Shown here: in pieces, positions 52,865 through 61,834 of the stretch
How positions within the stretch are numbered: the first letter of the stretch is position 1
Layout of the letters: every line of letters starts with the position of its first letter
Assembly: GCA_910586395.1 (NCBI GenBank)
Contig: CAJUFX010000002.1
Coordinates: 91,598 to 155,597, forward strand
Length of the DNA: 64,000 bases
DNA from: an uncultured Bacteroidales bacterium
GTDB taxonomy: Bacteria > Bacteroidota > Bacteroidia > Bacteroidales > P3
Direction of reading: 5' to 3'
The notes under the pieces: generated by a model
Told to the model about the DNA's origin: nothing
Seen by the model: the letters and a program-made list of their open reading frames with translations, nothing else
The model's database searches: none
Position numbers and translations under genes: made by a program

Positions 52865-53122
52865 CTATTCCGCGATTTCAGCCAGAAGTTTTTCGGTTTC
52901 GGCTTCGGTCGCGCTCAGGCGGGATTTGCAGATCTTCAACAAGACCCCGGCGCGTTGAAGACGGGAAACGAGCGCGTCTATCTCCACCTCTTCGTTTTCA
53001 AGTTCTTCTACTATCTTCTGCAATTCACTGAAAGCCTTTGTATAAGACATTTCAGACTTGCCAACAGAAGCGGATTTTGTCCCAGCGGTTTCAGACTTCG
53101 CGGTGGATTTCTTTACAGCCAT
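52865..53122 (-). CDS. xseB: Exodeoxyribonuclease VII small subunit
   Basis: 85 residues. Residues 26-80 (YTKAFSELQKIVEELENEE, SRLQRAGVLLKICKSRL) match XseB, a helical hairpin that assembles several per large subunit. The first 25 residues are a Lys/Ser/Thr-rich extension. It starts 7 bases after xseA ends and is the last gene of the leftward operon. Confidence 0.93.
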   Translation of the reverse strand: MAVKKSTAKSETAGTKSASVGKSEMSYTKAFSELQKIVEELENEEVEIDALVSRLQRAGVLLKICKSRLSATEAETEKLLAEIAE

Positions 53123-53129
53123 AACGCTA

Positions 53130-54461
53130 TCAATTTCGTGTTTTATCTATCTTGATTTGAGAGGATGGAGATTTGAAATGAACCTCCTTTACCGTGGCTT
53201 CGGCTTCGCCCTGACGGAAACAAATGCGAACCGGGACGCCGGGGCTCAGAGCCGAAGCATCCTTAACGATGCGGTCGCCGCTATAGACGTATGCGAAACC
53301 GCGCTGCAAAACCTTTTCGGGGCTGACGGCCCGCAACCACTTCTCCCATTGCGCGAGTTGCCGCCGTTCCCAGCGGATACGGCGGTCTGAGAGCACCGGC
53401 AAGGCCTTTTCAATCGTTTCGAGCCGCCGGCTTTCACTACGGCATAGCCGGAGGGCAAGACGACCCGCTTCGCCGACGCGTTCCAGGAAATGCCGGTGCC
53501 GGCGCAGGATGTTGTCGGCCGAATAGACGATATTCTGCGTCATGTCCGTCAAAGCCCGCTCGTAGGCCGCAAAAGATTCCACAAGGAATTCCCCGACCTG
53601 CGTGGGGGTAATGCCGTTGTAATAGGCCACTTCTTCCGTCACGGTCAAATTGGTGGAATGGCCGATGCCGGTCAGGACGGGCAACGGAAAACGCGCCACG
53701 GCGGCCGCCAGTTCGTAGCGGTCGAAACCGCTCAGCCCGACCTCGCCGCCCCCGCCGCGGATAACGGCCACGACATCGTAGCGGTCTTTATGGTGCTCAA
53801 TATGCTGCAAAGCCTTTAAAATAGACGATTCAGCCGCATCGCCTTGCAATAATGCGGTAAACAAATCCGTCTGAAAAACGTAGCGGCCGGAGCGGCTCTC
53901 CAACACCCGCATGAAGTCGGAATACCCCTTGCTCGAGACGGCCGAAATGACGGCCACGCGCTTGGGCAAGAGCGGAAATGGCAAAGCCTGTTGCGCCGTC
54001 CACAGGTTTTCTTTTTTCAGACGGGCCACGCAGGCCATGCGTTGCCGTTGCAGATTCCCTAACGTAAAAACGGGGTCGATGTCTAAAATATGCAGGCTCA
54101 GCCCGTATTTGGGTTCATACTGAATCATGACCTGCATCAGCAGTTCGGTGCCTTCCCGCAACGGCTCGCCCGTCGTCTGTTCGAATTGGGCCGAGATACG
54201 GCGGTAATCCGCGCTCCAAAGCGTGGCCCGCATTTCGGCCACGATGCGTTCTTCGGCCTTTTGGCAGAGTTCGGGGAAACAATGGCCGGAGGGCGGATAG
54301 TAGTTGAGTTTGTGCATTTCCGCGCGCAACCAAAAGGCCGAACCGTAGCGGGCGGTTATCGTCTTGCGGAGGCTGTTGCAGACGTCTATGAGGCTGAAGA
54401 CACGGCGCGTATCGGCCGAATTTTCGCCTGCCCCATCAAACAATGTTCGCTCTTCCGCCAT
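53130..54461 (-). CDS. xseA: Exodeoxyribonuclease VII large subunit
   Basis: Degrades single-stranded DNA from both ends to oligonucleotides. 443 residues. An OB-fold N-terminus (FWLRAEMHKLNYYPPSGHCF) precedes the catalytic part (RVAVISAVSSKGYSDFMRVL, VVAVIRGGGGEVGLSGFDRY, LPVLTGIGHSTNLTVTEEVA) with the RGGG and GIGH motifs. The coiled C-terminal region ends VLQRGFAYVY, the family's terminal motif. It is 15 bases from gltX and 7 from xseB in the same unit. Confidence 0.96.
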   Translation of the reverse strand: MAEERTLFDGAGENSADTRRVFSLIDVCNSLRKTITARYGSAFWLRAEMHKLNYYPPSGHCFPELCQKAEERIVAEMRATLWSADYRRISAQFEQTTGEPLREGTELLMQVMIQYEPKYGLSLHILDIDPVFTLGNLQRQRMACVARLKKENLWTAQQALPFPLLPKRVAVISAVSSKGYSDFMRVLESRSGRYVFQTDLFTALLQGDAAESSILKALQHIEHHKDRYDVVAVIRGGGGEVGLSGFDRYELAAAVARFPLPVLTGIGHSTNLTVTEEVAYYNGITPTQVGEFLVESFAAYERALTDMTQNIVYSADNILRRHRHFLERVGEAGRLALRLCRSESRRLETIEKALPVLSDRRIRWERRQLAQWEKWLRAVSPEKVLQRGFAYVYSGDRIVKDASALSPGVPVRICFRQGEAEATVKEVHFKSPSSQIKIDKTRN

Positions 54462-54476
54462 AACCCTCGCTTGATT

Positions 54477-56039
54477 TCAGGCCGTCAGGCCCTGTCCTAT
54501 CTTTTCACAGGCCACGGCCAGCCGACGGCCGCTCTCGGCGCGGCCGAGCAAAGCCATGATGTCGAACAGGTGCGGCCCCATCGAGGTACCCACCAAAGCC
54601 ACACGCAGGCTGTTGTAGAATTTGCCCGTATTCCAGCCCTGCTCGCCTATCATACGTTCGGTCAGCGCTTCCAAGGCCGGCACGGAGAAATCCGTGGCCT
54701 CGGCGGCCTGCCACCACGCCTGTATCATGGCCGGCATTTCAGGTTGCCAACGCTTCTTGACCACTTTTTCGTCATAAGCGGCCGGGGCTTCAAAGAAAAA
54801 GAACAGCTGCCCGTAAAGGTCGCCGGGGAACGTCAGACGGTCTTTGACCAACTCGATCATACGGATACAGGCCTTTTCATCCCGCGCCAAAGCCTGCGCG
54901 GCCGCATCCAAGGTTTTCTCCGACAACTGCGCTTCCAGAGCCGGCAACAGGTCGGCCGCCGCATGCCGCTGCAGATAATGCCGGTTATACCAATGCGCCT
55001 TGTCCAAGTTGAATTTCGCGCCCGATTTGCTCACTTTCTCCAAGTCAAACGCCTTGACCAATTCTTCCAATGTAAAGATTTCCTGTTCCGTACCGGGATT
55101 CCACCCCAAAAACGCCAGCATATTGACAACAGCCTCCGGATAATAACCGCTCTCTCGGTAGCCGCTGCTCACGGCACCGGTCTGCGGATCCGTCCACGCC
55201 AGCGGAAACACGGGGAATCCCAGACGGTCGCCGTCGCGCTTGCTGAGTTTGCCGTTGCCGTCGGGTTTGAGCAACAGCGGCAGATGCGCGAAGGCCGGCA
55301 TGCGGTCGGCCCAGCCCAGATAGCGGTACAGCAACACGTGCAAAGGCGCGGAGGGCAACCATTCCTCGCCGCGGATCACGTGCGAAATCTCCATGAGATA
55401 ATCATCGACAATATTGGCCAGGTGATAGGTCGGCAAATCGTCGGCGCTCTTGTACAGCACCTTGTCGTCCAAAATATCCGACTGCACGTGCACATCGCCG
55501 CGAATCATGTCGTGCACGACGATTTCCTGACCCGGCTCCACTTTGACACGCACGACGTACGGCGTACCGGCCGCCAGCAAGGCTTTGACCTCATCGGCGG
55601 GCAGGCTGAGCGAGTTTTTCATCGTCATGCGCGTCGTGGCGTCATACTGCTGCGACGCGGCTTTGGCGGCCTCCAGACGCTTGCGCATGGCCTCCAGTTC
55701 TTCGGGCGTGTCGAAAGCGTAATAGGCCTTGCCCTCATCCAACAACCGCTGTACATGGACGCGATAGATGTCGCGGCGTTCCGACTGCCGGTAAGGTCCT
55801 TTGTCGCCGCCTATGCCCACCCCCTCGTCGAACGGCAGGCCGAGCCATTTGAACGTCTCTATGATATAAGCCTCCGCCCCCGGCACAAAGCGGTTGGAGT
55901 CGGTGTCTTCGATACGCAACAGGAAATCGCCGTCATGCTGTTTGGCAAACAAGTAATTGAACAAAGCCGTACGTACCCCGCCTATATGCAGGGGACCGGT
56001 CGGACTAGGGGCGAAACGTACCCTTACTCTTCTTTCCAT
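54477..56039 (-). CDS. gltX: Glutamate-tRNA ligase
   Basis: Class I synthetase charging tRNA-Glu. 520 residues. The HIGH-type motif is SPTGPLHIGGVRTALFNYLF near residue 11. The KMSKS-type motif is KLSKRDGDRLG near residue 260, and the anticodon-binding helical domain follows. The enzyme has the long insert before KLSKR that is typical of Bacteroidetes. It lies between dapF (9 bases) and xseA (15 bases). Confidence 0.97.
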   Translation of the reverse strand: MERRVRVRFAPSPTGPLHIGGVRTALFNYLFAKQHDGDFLLRIEDTDSNRFVPGAEAYIIETFKWLGLPFDEGVGIGGDKGPYRQSERRDIYRVHVQRLLDEGKAYYAFDTPEELEAMRKRLEAAKAASQQYDATTRMTMKNSLSLPADEVKALLAAGTPYVVRVKVEPGQEIVVHDMIRGDVHVQSDILDDKVLYKSADDLPTYHLANIVDDYLMEISHVIRGEEWLPSAPLHVLLYRYLGWADRMPAFAHLPLLLKPDGNGKLSKRDGDRLGFPVFPLAWTDPQTGAVSSGYRESGYYPEAVVNMLAFLGWNPGTEQEIFTLEELVKAFDLEKVSKSGAKFNLDKAHWYNRHYLQRHAAADLLPALEAQLSEKTLDAAAQALARDEKACIRMIELVKDRLTFPGDLYGQLFFFFEAPAAYDEKVVKKRWQPEMPAMIQAWWQAAEATDFSVPALEALTERMIGEQGWNTGKFYNSLRVALVGTSMGPHLFDIMALLGRAESGRRLAVACEKIGQGLTA

Positions 56040-56048
56040 CTCAAAATA

Positions 56049-57023
56049 TCATCTTAGGTTAAGTACTATATTTCCTTCAAAAACAAACTGCGCCAAGCCT
56101 TCCAAAAACACGTCTGTAATTTTAGGCATCGTATGCAGAATAAGTTCATCGGAAGTGGTCGGCACATCGGTCTTAGCTACTTTCAAACGTGCATTGCCAC
56201 TACGTATTTCGAACTGAACTTTCAAATGTCCCCCGCGCGTCAAGACCTGCACCGTATGCGGACCCTCCTTTGGATTGGTCATCAAAACGTAGGCAATGGC
56301 CGAAGCCGTCACGCCGGTTCCACACGAAAAAGTCTCGTTTTCCACACCGCGTTCATAAGTCCTTACAACGAGATTATCCGATTTAACCTGCACGAAATCC
56401 ACATTGACGCCTTCCGGAAATTCGTTTGAAAAACGTATCTTGGATCCCATTTTATTGACATCTATACGCTCCACGTCGCTGACAAAACGGACGTAGTGAG
56501 GCGAACCCGTATCCAACAGAAAGACATTCCGTTGCAAAGCACCTTTGCGCGTGGCCGTCATACTGCGCGAACCCGCTTTGGACGGTTCATCCGTTTTGGC
56601 ACCGGCTCCGCTTTTGACCGTCTGCCGGTAACAACCCACGCCCGTCATCTGCAATTTAACCAGATACTGATCGTTGAGGCCATTGAGGATTTCCGCACGG
56701 TGCAGACCGTCCACGGCCACAAATTCCAGCGTCTTTTCCATCAGTCCCAACTGAGCCGCAAAAGCCGTAAAACAACGGCCGCCGTTGCCGCACATGCTGC
56801 CCTCGCGGCCGTCGGCATTGTAGTAGCGCATACGCAGGCCGTGTTCCGAATCGAGCTGTAACGTCATCAGGCCGTCGGCCCCTATGCCGAAACGCCGGTC
56901 GCACAGCAACGCAATCTGCGCCGTACTCAAGGAAGCGTATTCGTCCTTGCGGTTGTCCAACAATATGAAGTCGTTGCCCGCACCCTGATATTTGTAAAAG
57001 TGTATTTTATCCGCCATGACCAT
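56049..57023 (-). CDS. dapF: Diaminopimelate epimerase
   Basis: Converts LL- to meso-diaminopimelate for lysine and peptidoglycan. Both catalytic Cys are present: REGSMCGNGGRC and ETFSCGTGVTASA. The start MADKIHFYKYQGAGNDFIL is usual; ATG at 57017 or 57023 are both possible. 324 residues, about 45 more than normal. The excess is a Ser/Lys/Ala-rich loop after KLQMTGVG (about residues 130-170, with GAGAKTDEPSKAGSR), just before the second half of the enzyme. It lies 3 bases after the unknown membrane protein and 9 before gltX. Confidence 0.96.
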   Translation of the reverse strand: MVMADKIHFYKYQGAGNDFILLDNRKDEYASLSTAQIALLCDRRFGIGADGLMTLQLDSEHGLRMRYYNADGREGSMCGNGGRCFTAFAAQLGLMEKTLEFVAVDGLHRAEILNGLNDQYLVKLQMTGVGCYRQTVKSGAGAKTDEPSKAGSRSMTATRKGALQRNVFLLDTGSPHYVRFVSDVERIDVNKMGSKIRFSNEFPEGVNVDFVQVKSDNLVVRTYERGVENETFSCGTGVTASAIAYVLMTNPKEGPHTVQVLTRGGHLKVQFEIRSGNARLKVAKTDVPTTSDELILHTMPKITDVFLEGLAQFVFEGNIVLNLR

Positions 57024-57026
57024 AGG

Positions 57027-58244
57027 TTATTTTGCACCGTCCGCCGCTTCGGCTTCCGACGCGCCTTCCGGCTCTTCAAGCGAACTCTTGCCCGAAATCA
57101 ATTCGAAACGCTGCATTTCGGAAGAGGACGTCAAACGGTAAACCGCTTCTTTGTGATACATCCAAACCCCATCGGGATGATTTTCGAAACGCAAGGAATC
57201 GGCATCATTGATACCGTAGAGTATCAAATTATTGCCGTTAAGTTGATAGCCCTTATAATGTACCGGAGATTCCCAAAACTCCACATGCAACGGCTTTTGG
57301 GAAGTGGGCGCGTCGGCCGCAGCCTGTCCGGCCGCGCCGTTTACGCCCTCCCTGTCCGAAACCGGAGCCGATTCGCCCGAACCGGCCGCAACGTCCATGC
57401 CTGCCGCCCCCGCGGCCACCGACATTGACGCCGTATGCGGAGCCGCACCGGCCGATGCCGCCGAAGTGCCGGTTCCCGCCGGCCAAACCATTCCCGCCAC
57501 ACTGTCGGCCGGAATGCTGTCCGGCGCCACGGTCTGCAACGGCATCGCGCCTTGCCGCCTTAGCTGCTCCTGCGCCGGCCGTATGGACGTATCCACAAGC
57601 GTACCGTCGGCCGGCCCGGTCCATAAGCCCATGCGACGCGACGACATCGGCGCGGCCGACGTATCGGCGCCACCGACCGCCGAACCCGAAAGACCAGCGG
57701 CTGAAACGCTTCCGGCCTTGCGGATGGGTTCACGCCATAAAGCCGGATCCAGATAATATTCCTCCTCACCCTCCACAACCGGATGCGACGCGTAAAAACT
57801 GTCCAAAGCCGACCAACCGTGTGCGGAAGGCACGGCCTTAAGCTCCTCCAATGGCTTGACATCACTGAAATCCCAAGGCGAAGGCTCTTTTCCGGGTCCG
57901 TAAATCCATACCTTGAAACGAGACGTCATATGCGTCCACATGCGCGAAATTTTCTCCGGCACGGCCGAAAGCGCGGGTATTCCCGAAAACATCAACGTCA
58001 ATACCAAACTCAAACTGCCCGTGCCTATGAGCAAAAACCCCCACAGACGCGACCTGCGCGCCTCTTCCCTGCAATCCTCCGGCCGTTGTTTCGGACGCGC
58101 CCCACCGGCCCGAAGACGGTCTTTCGTAAACCGGCCCGCCTGACCGTCCCGGTTCGCCTCCAGGCTCCGACGTGTATGCACTCCGCCTACGGTCTTCCGT
58201 TTGCCGTCCGTCCGTTTGTCTTTATCTCCACTCATATCGCCCAT
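57027..58244 (-). CDS. Single-pass membrane protein of unknown function
   Basis: A 405-residue protein: 65 basic residues on the cytoplasmic side, one membrane helix (LWGFLLIGTGSLSLVLTLMFSG), then about 310 residues outside. The middle third is Ala/Gly/Ser-rich low complexity (about 220-310). The two ends of the outer part look folded (WALDSFYASHPVVEGEEEYY-like and VEFWESPVHYKGYQLNGNN, LILYGINDADSLRF). I recognise no family. It is coupled to its neighbours: its start overlaps the stop of the serine hydrolase (TAATG), and dapF begins three bases after its end. Position beside dapF hints at cell-wall work, without direct evidence. Confidence 0.75.
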   Translation of the reverse strand: MGDMSGDKDKRTDGKRKTVGGVHTRRSLEANRDGQAGRFTKDRLRAGGARPKQRPEDCREEARRSRLWGFLLIGTGSLSLVLTLMFSGIPALSAVPEKISRMWTHMTSRFKVWIYGPGKEPSPWDFSDVKPLEELKAVPSAHGWSALDSFYASHPVVEGEEEYYLDPALWREPIRKAGSVSAAGLSGSAVGGADTSAAPMSSRRMGLWTGPADGTLVDTSIRPAQEQLRRQGAMPLQTVAPDSIPADSVAGMVWPAGTGTSAASAGAAPHTASMSVAAGAAGMDVAAGSGESAPVSDREGVNGAAGQAAADAPTSQKPLHVEFWESPVHYKGYQLNGNNLILYGINDADSLRFENHPDGVWMYHKEAVYRLTSSSEMQRFELISGKSSLEEPEGASEAEAADGAK

Positions 58245-59593
58245 TATATACGGTCACCGTAATGTTCGCTTTCACGCCTGTTGCGCCACGGCACATCGGG
58301 CAAACCCGATTCCGCCCGCTTGATATCGGTGGCCAAAGGCTGTATCGACAAAGGTTGCGCCGGCAAAGGTTGAATATCGGATACCTCCGTCTGTTCGGGA
58401 CGGATGGAAGCGAAGTCCATGATAAAGTCGATATAAGGCGCTATCGTCACGTCGCTTCGGTTGTTCAGCCATATCAGCGTCCGCTGGTTGGCGTAATCGT
58501 GTATGAAATACGTGCGGAAGCCTTTCCACCAACCGTGGTGATAGGCGATTTGCTGGCCGTTGCACTCCTGCTTGACACGGAAACCCAAGCCGTAATCCTG
58601 CTGATGCTTCTCGTCGAAAGGTTTGGCCGGTGTAAAAGCCAGCGTCAGGTTGTCTTCGTTCAGGAAGGCCTCGCAATACAGCGCGCGGTCGAACAGGAAC
58701 AGGTCCTCGGCCGTCGAGAAGATGCCCTTGTCGCCTACCACACCGTCCAGATAATCGGGTTGCCGTTCGTAAAAACCACGGCGGCGCGAATACGAATAGC
58801 CCTTGACCAGATTGGTCTGCTGACGGTTCTTGTAATCGTACACGAACGTATGCGTCATACCCAGCGGTTCAAAGATATAGCTATTGAGAACCGAAGCGAA
58901 ATTCGTATCGGTCACGGCCTCGATGATGGAGGCCAGATAGGCGTAATTCGTATTACAATAGCGGAAACGGGAACCGGGCTTGAACTCCAGCCGCGGCCGG
59001 TAGCGTTTCAAAAGCGGCGTAATATCCTTGTTCGTCAGCGGCTTGCGGAAATCCCAGTGTTCGTCGGCCACATAGATGTAGTTGGGCAGACCGCTACGGT
59101 GTTGCAAGAGATGGCGTACCGTCACGCTGTCGTGGGGAAAATCGGGTAGATAATGCTTTACCGGCAATTCGATGTCGATTTTACCCTCCTGCCGCAATTT
59201 GAGCACGGCCACGGCCGCAAACGGCTTGGAAGTCGAGGCCAGTTGGAAACGGTCTTCGCGGCTCAGGCTGTCTTTGGTCCGGAAATTCTTGTAGCCGAAA
59301 GAGCGGTTGTAGATGATATGCCCCTCCTGAGCGTAAAGCACATGTCCGTTGAAACGGCCGCGCGTAAAAGCCGCCGTCAGCACCGAGTCAAGTTTGAAAT
59401 ACTGCATGCTGTCGTGGCGGGAAAGCAAGACCGGCTCAAAACTATCCGGCCGTTCGGGCAAGGTGGCCACCGTCTCCGCTTCCGGGGCGGCCATAGCGTT
59501 CTCCTGCCACGGAATAGGCGTCATGAAACCGATGCCGACAATGGTAGGCAACAACACCGAAGCCCACATTCCGCTTTTTTTCGCGTTTTTCAT
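58244..59593 (-). CDS. Exported serine hydrolase (class C beta-lactamase fold)
   Basis: A 449-residue penicillin-binding-like hydrolase. A signal-type N-terminus (SVLLPTIVGIGFMTP) is followed by the catalytic motifs: SxxK as LASTSKPFAAV near residue 118, the Tyr motif YCNTNYAYL near 213, and HHGWWKG near 354 in place of KTG. LLQHRSGLPNYIY is typical of the family. It could be a D-Ala-D-Ala carboxypeptidase, an esterase or a D-aminopeptidase; beta-lactamase activity should not be assumed. It is the first gene of the run that continues through dapF. A minus-strand TATTTTTG at 59645-59638 may be its -7 box. Confidence 0.9.
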   Translation of the reverse strand: MKNAKKSGMWASVLLPTIVGIGFMTPIPWQENAMAAPEAETVATLPERPDSFEPVLLSRHDSMQYFKLDSVLTAAFTRGRFNGHVLYAQEGHIIYNRSFGYKNFRTKDSLSREDRFQLASTSKPFAAVAVLKLRQEGKIDIELPVKHYLPDFPHDSVTVRHLLQHRSGLPNYIYVADEHWDFRKPLTNKDITPLLKRYRPRLEFKPGSRFRYCNTNYAYLASIIEAVTDTNFASVLNSYIFEPLGMTHTFVYDYKNRQQTNLVKGYSYSRRRGFYERQPDYLDGVVGDKGIFSTAEDLFLFDRALYCEAFLNEDNLTLAFTPAKPFDEKHQQDYGLGFRVKQECNGQQIAYHHGWWKGFRTYFIHDYANQRTLIWLNNRSDVTIAPYIDFIMDFASIRPEQTEVSDIQPLPAQPLSIQPLATDIKRAESGLPDVPWRNRRESEHYGDRI

Positions 59594-59607
59594 AATGCAA
59601 TTTTATG

Positions 59608-59615
59608 TATTTTTG
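59608..59615 (+). promoter_or_regulatory. Possible -7 box of metG
   Basis: TATTTTTG 64 bases before the metG start; the -33 box is not clear (TTTTT at 59586-59590). A minus-strand TATTTTTG at 59645-59638 faces the divergent operon, so the two units may share this 85-base gap. Confidence 0.4.
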
Positions 59616-59678
59616 CAGTTAATTTGTAGCCAATTTGCAAAAATATTGTAAAAAAGCACTATAAAATCATCGTTTTTT

Positions 59679-61829
59679 ATGAATTCTCAACAACAGGACG
59701 TTAATAATTCGGCAACGGAACGAGCCTTTGCGGATGCTTCGGAACAATCGACGGCTCAAAACGGAAACAACGTAGATGGAAACGTAAAACGCTATACGAT
59801 TACGACGGCTTTGCCTTATGCCAACGGCCCCGTACATATCGGCCATTTAGCAGGCGTTTACGTACCGGCCGACATTTATGCACGCTATCTGCGCAGTTGC
59901 GGAAAAGACGTAATCCTTATCGGGGGATCCGACGAGCATGGCGTGCCGATTACGTTACAGGCCAAAGCCAAAAACATGACGCCCCAACAGGTGGTCGATC
60001 ACTACCACGGCATCATCAAAAAGAGTTTCGAAGACCTGGGAATTTCGTTCGACATCTATTCGCGTACGTCTTCCGCCTTGCATGCCAAGACGGCTTCCGA
60101 CTTCTTCAAGACGCTCTACGACAAAGGCTGTTTCGAAGAAAAGACCTCCCTGCAATATTACGACGAAGAAAACCGTCAGTTTCTGGCCGACCGCTACATC
60201 ACGGGCACCTGCCCGCATTGCGGTAACGAAAAGGCCTACGGCGACCAATGCGAGAAATGCGGCAGCACGCTCAGTCCCGACGAACTCATAGACCCCAAAT
60301 CGGCCATCAGCGGCAACCGCCCCGTCAAGAAAGAGACGAAACACTGGTATCTGCCGTTGGGTCAATACGAACCCTTCCTCCGCGAATGGATTTTGGAAAG
60401 CCATAAGGATGATTGGAAGACGAACGTTTACGGCCAATGCAAGTCGTGGATCGACCAAGGGCTGCAGTCCCGCGCCGTGACGCGCGACCTGGACTGGGGC
60501 GTCAAACTGCCGTTGCCGGAATCCGAAGCGGCCGGCAAGGTGCTTTACGTCTGGTTCGACGCGCCCATCGGCTATATCTCGGCCACGAAAGAACTCTTGC
60601 CCGACCGCTGGGAGACCTATTGGAAAGATCCGGAAACCAAACTCGTCCACTTCATCGGAAAAGACAATATCGTATTCCACTGTATCATTTTTCCCGTGAT
60701 GCTCAAGGCGGAAGGCAGTTATATCCTGCCGCAGAACGTACCGGCCAACGAATTCCTCAACCTGGAGGGGGACAAGATTTCGACCTCGCGCAACTGGGCG
60801 GTCTGGTTGCACGAATACTTGGAAGAATTGCCCGGCAAACAGGACGTTTTGCGCTATGTATTGACGGCCAACGCCCCCGAGACCAAAGACAACGACTTTA
60901 CGTGGAAAGACTATCAGGCGCGCAACAACAACGAATTGCTGGCCGTGTTCGGCAACCTCGTCAACCGCACGCTCGTCTTGATTCAAAAATATTTTGACGG
61001 CAAGACGCCGGTGCCCGACGCCTTGACCGAAGCCGACCGCGAAACGCTGACCGAGATGCGGGCTTACGGCGATCGCATCGGCGCGAGCATTGAGGCGTAC
61101 CGTTTCCGTGAAGCGCTCAACGAAATGATGAACCTTGCGCGTCTCGGCAACAAATACCTGACCGAGACCGAACCGTGGAAACTTTGGAAGACCGATCCGC
61201 AGCGCGTGGCGACGGTCTTGCACGTTTCGTTGCAGATCGTGGCGCATTTAGCCATCGTCTGCGAGCCTTTCCTGCCGTTTAGCGCAGCCAAGCTCCGCCG
61301 CATGCTCGATATGCCGGCCATGGGCTGGAAAGAGGCCGAAAAAGAAATTCTGATTCCGGCCGGCCATACGCTGGGCGCGGTGGAACTGCTGTTCGAAAAG
61401 ATAGAAGACAGCGTGATCGAGGCGCAGATGCGGAAACTCGCCGACGCCAAAGCCGCCAACGCGGCCAAAGCCGCCGCGGCCGCGCCCGTCAAGGAGAGCA
61501 AGCCGCTCGTCTCGTTCGACGACTTCGCGCGCATGGACTTGCGCGTGGGCGTCATCAAAACGGCCGAAAAAGTGGCCAAAACGAAAAAACTGCTGAAACT
61601 GACCGTAGATACAGGCATCGACACGCGCACGATTGTGAGCGGTATCGCCGAATGGTACGACCCGGCGGATCTGCCGGGCAAGAAAGTCTGCGTGCTCGTG
61701 AACCTCGCGCCCAAAGACCTCAAAGGCATTCCGTCGCAGGGTATGTTGCTGTTGAGCGAAAACCCCGACGGCCGGCTGCTGTTCGTGGAACCGGGCGCGG
61801 AAGCCGTTCCCGGCGCGGAGATACGGTAA
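59679..61829 (+). CDS. metG: Methionine-tRNA ligase
   Basis: Charges both initiator and elongator tRNA-Met. 716 residues. HIGH-type motif PYANGPVHIGHLAGVYVP near residue 47, zinc knuckle CPHCGNEKAYGDQCEKCG near 180, KMSKS-type motif DKISTSRNW near 365, and the anticodon-binding domain after it. The last 110 residues (FARMDLRVGVIKTAEKVAK, VNLAPKDLKGIPSQGMLLLS) are the EMAP-like tRNA-binding domain used for dimerisation. The first 36 residues, before KRYTITTALPY, are a Gln/Asn/Ser/Ala-rich extension, not part of the fold. It is followed after 5 bases by the second TPR/AraC regulator. Confidence 0.98.
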   Translation: MNSQQQDVNNSATERAFADASEQSTAQNGNNVDGNVKRYTITTALPYANGPVHIGHLAGVYVPADIYARYLRSCGKDVILIGGSDEHGVPITLQAKAKNMTPQQVVDHYHGIIKKSFEDLGISFDIYSRTSSALHAKTASDFFKTLYDKGCFEEKTSLQYYDEENRQFLADRYITGTCPHCGNEKAYGDQCEKCGSTLSPDELIDPKSAISGNRPVKKETKHWYLPLGQYEPFLREWILESHKDDWKTNVYGQCKSWIDQGLQSRAVTRDLDWGVKLPLPESEAAGKVLYVWFDAPIGYISATKELLPDRWETYWKDPETKLVHFIGKDNIVFHCIIFPVMLKAEGSYILPQNVPANEFLNLEGDKISTSRNWAVWLHEYLEELPGKQDVLRYVLTANAPETKDNDFTWKDYQARNNNELLAVFGNLVNRTLVLIQKYFDGKTPVPDALTEADRETLTEMRAYGDRIGASIEAYRFREALNEMMNLARLGNKYLTETEPWKLWKTDPQRVATVLHVSLQIVAHLAIVCEPFLPFSAAKLRRMLDMPAMGWKEAEKEILIPAGHTLGAVELLFEKIEDSVIEAQMRKLADAKAANAAKAAAAAPVKESKPLVSFDDFARMDLRVGVIKTAEKVAKTKKLLKLTVDTGIDTRTIVSGIAEWYDPADLPGKKVCVLVNLAPKDLKGIPSQGMLLLSENPDGRLLFVEPGAEAVPGAEIR

Positions 61830-61834
61830 TCGAC

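Noticed and set aside
54090..56057. 655-codon open frame on the plus strand across gltX/xseA
   Set aside because: Lies wholly antisense to two clear genes; His/Gln/Arg-rich translation typical of the reverse strand of GC-rich genes; no family motif.
58244..59593. Antibiotic-resistance beta-lactamase
   Set aside because: The class C fold motifs are shared with many peptidases and esterases, HHG replaces KTG, and the context is housekeeping.
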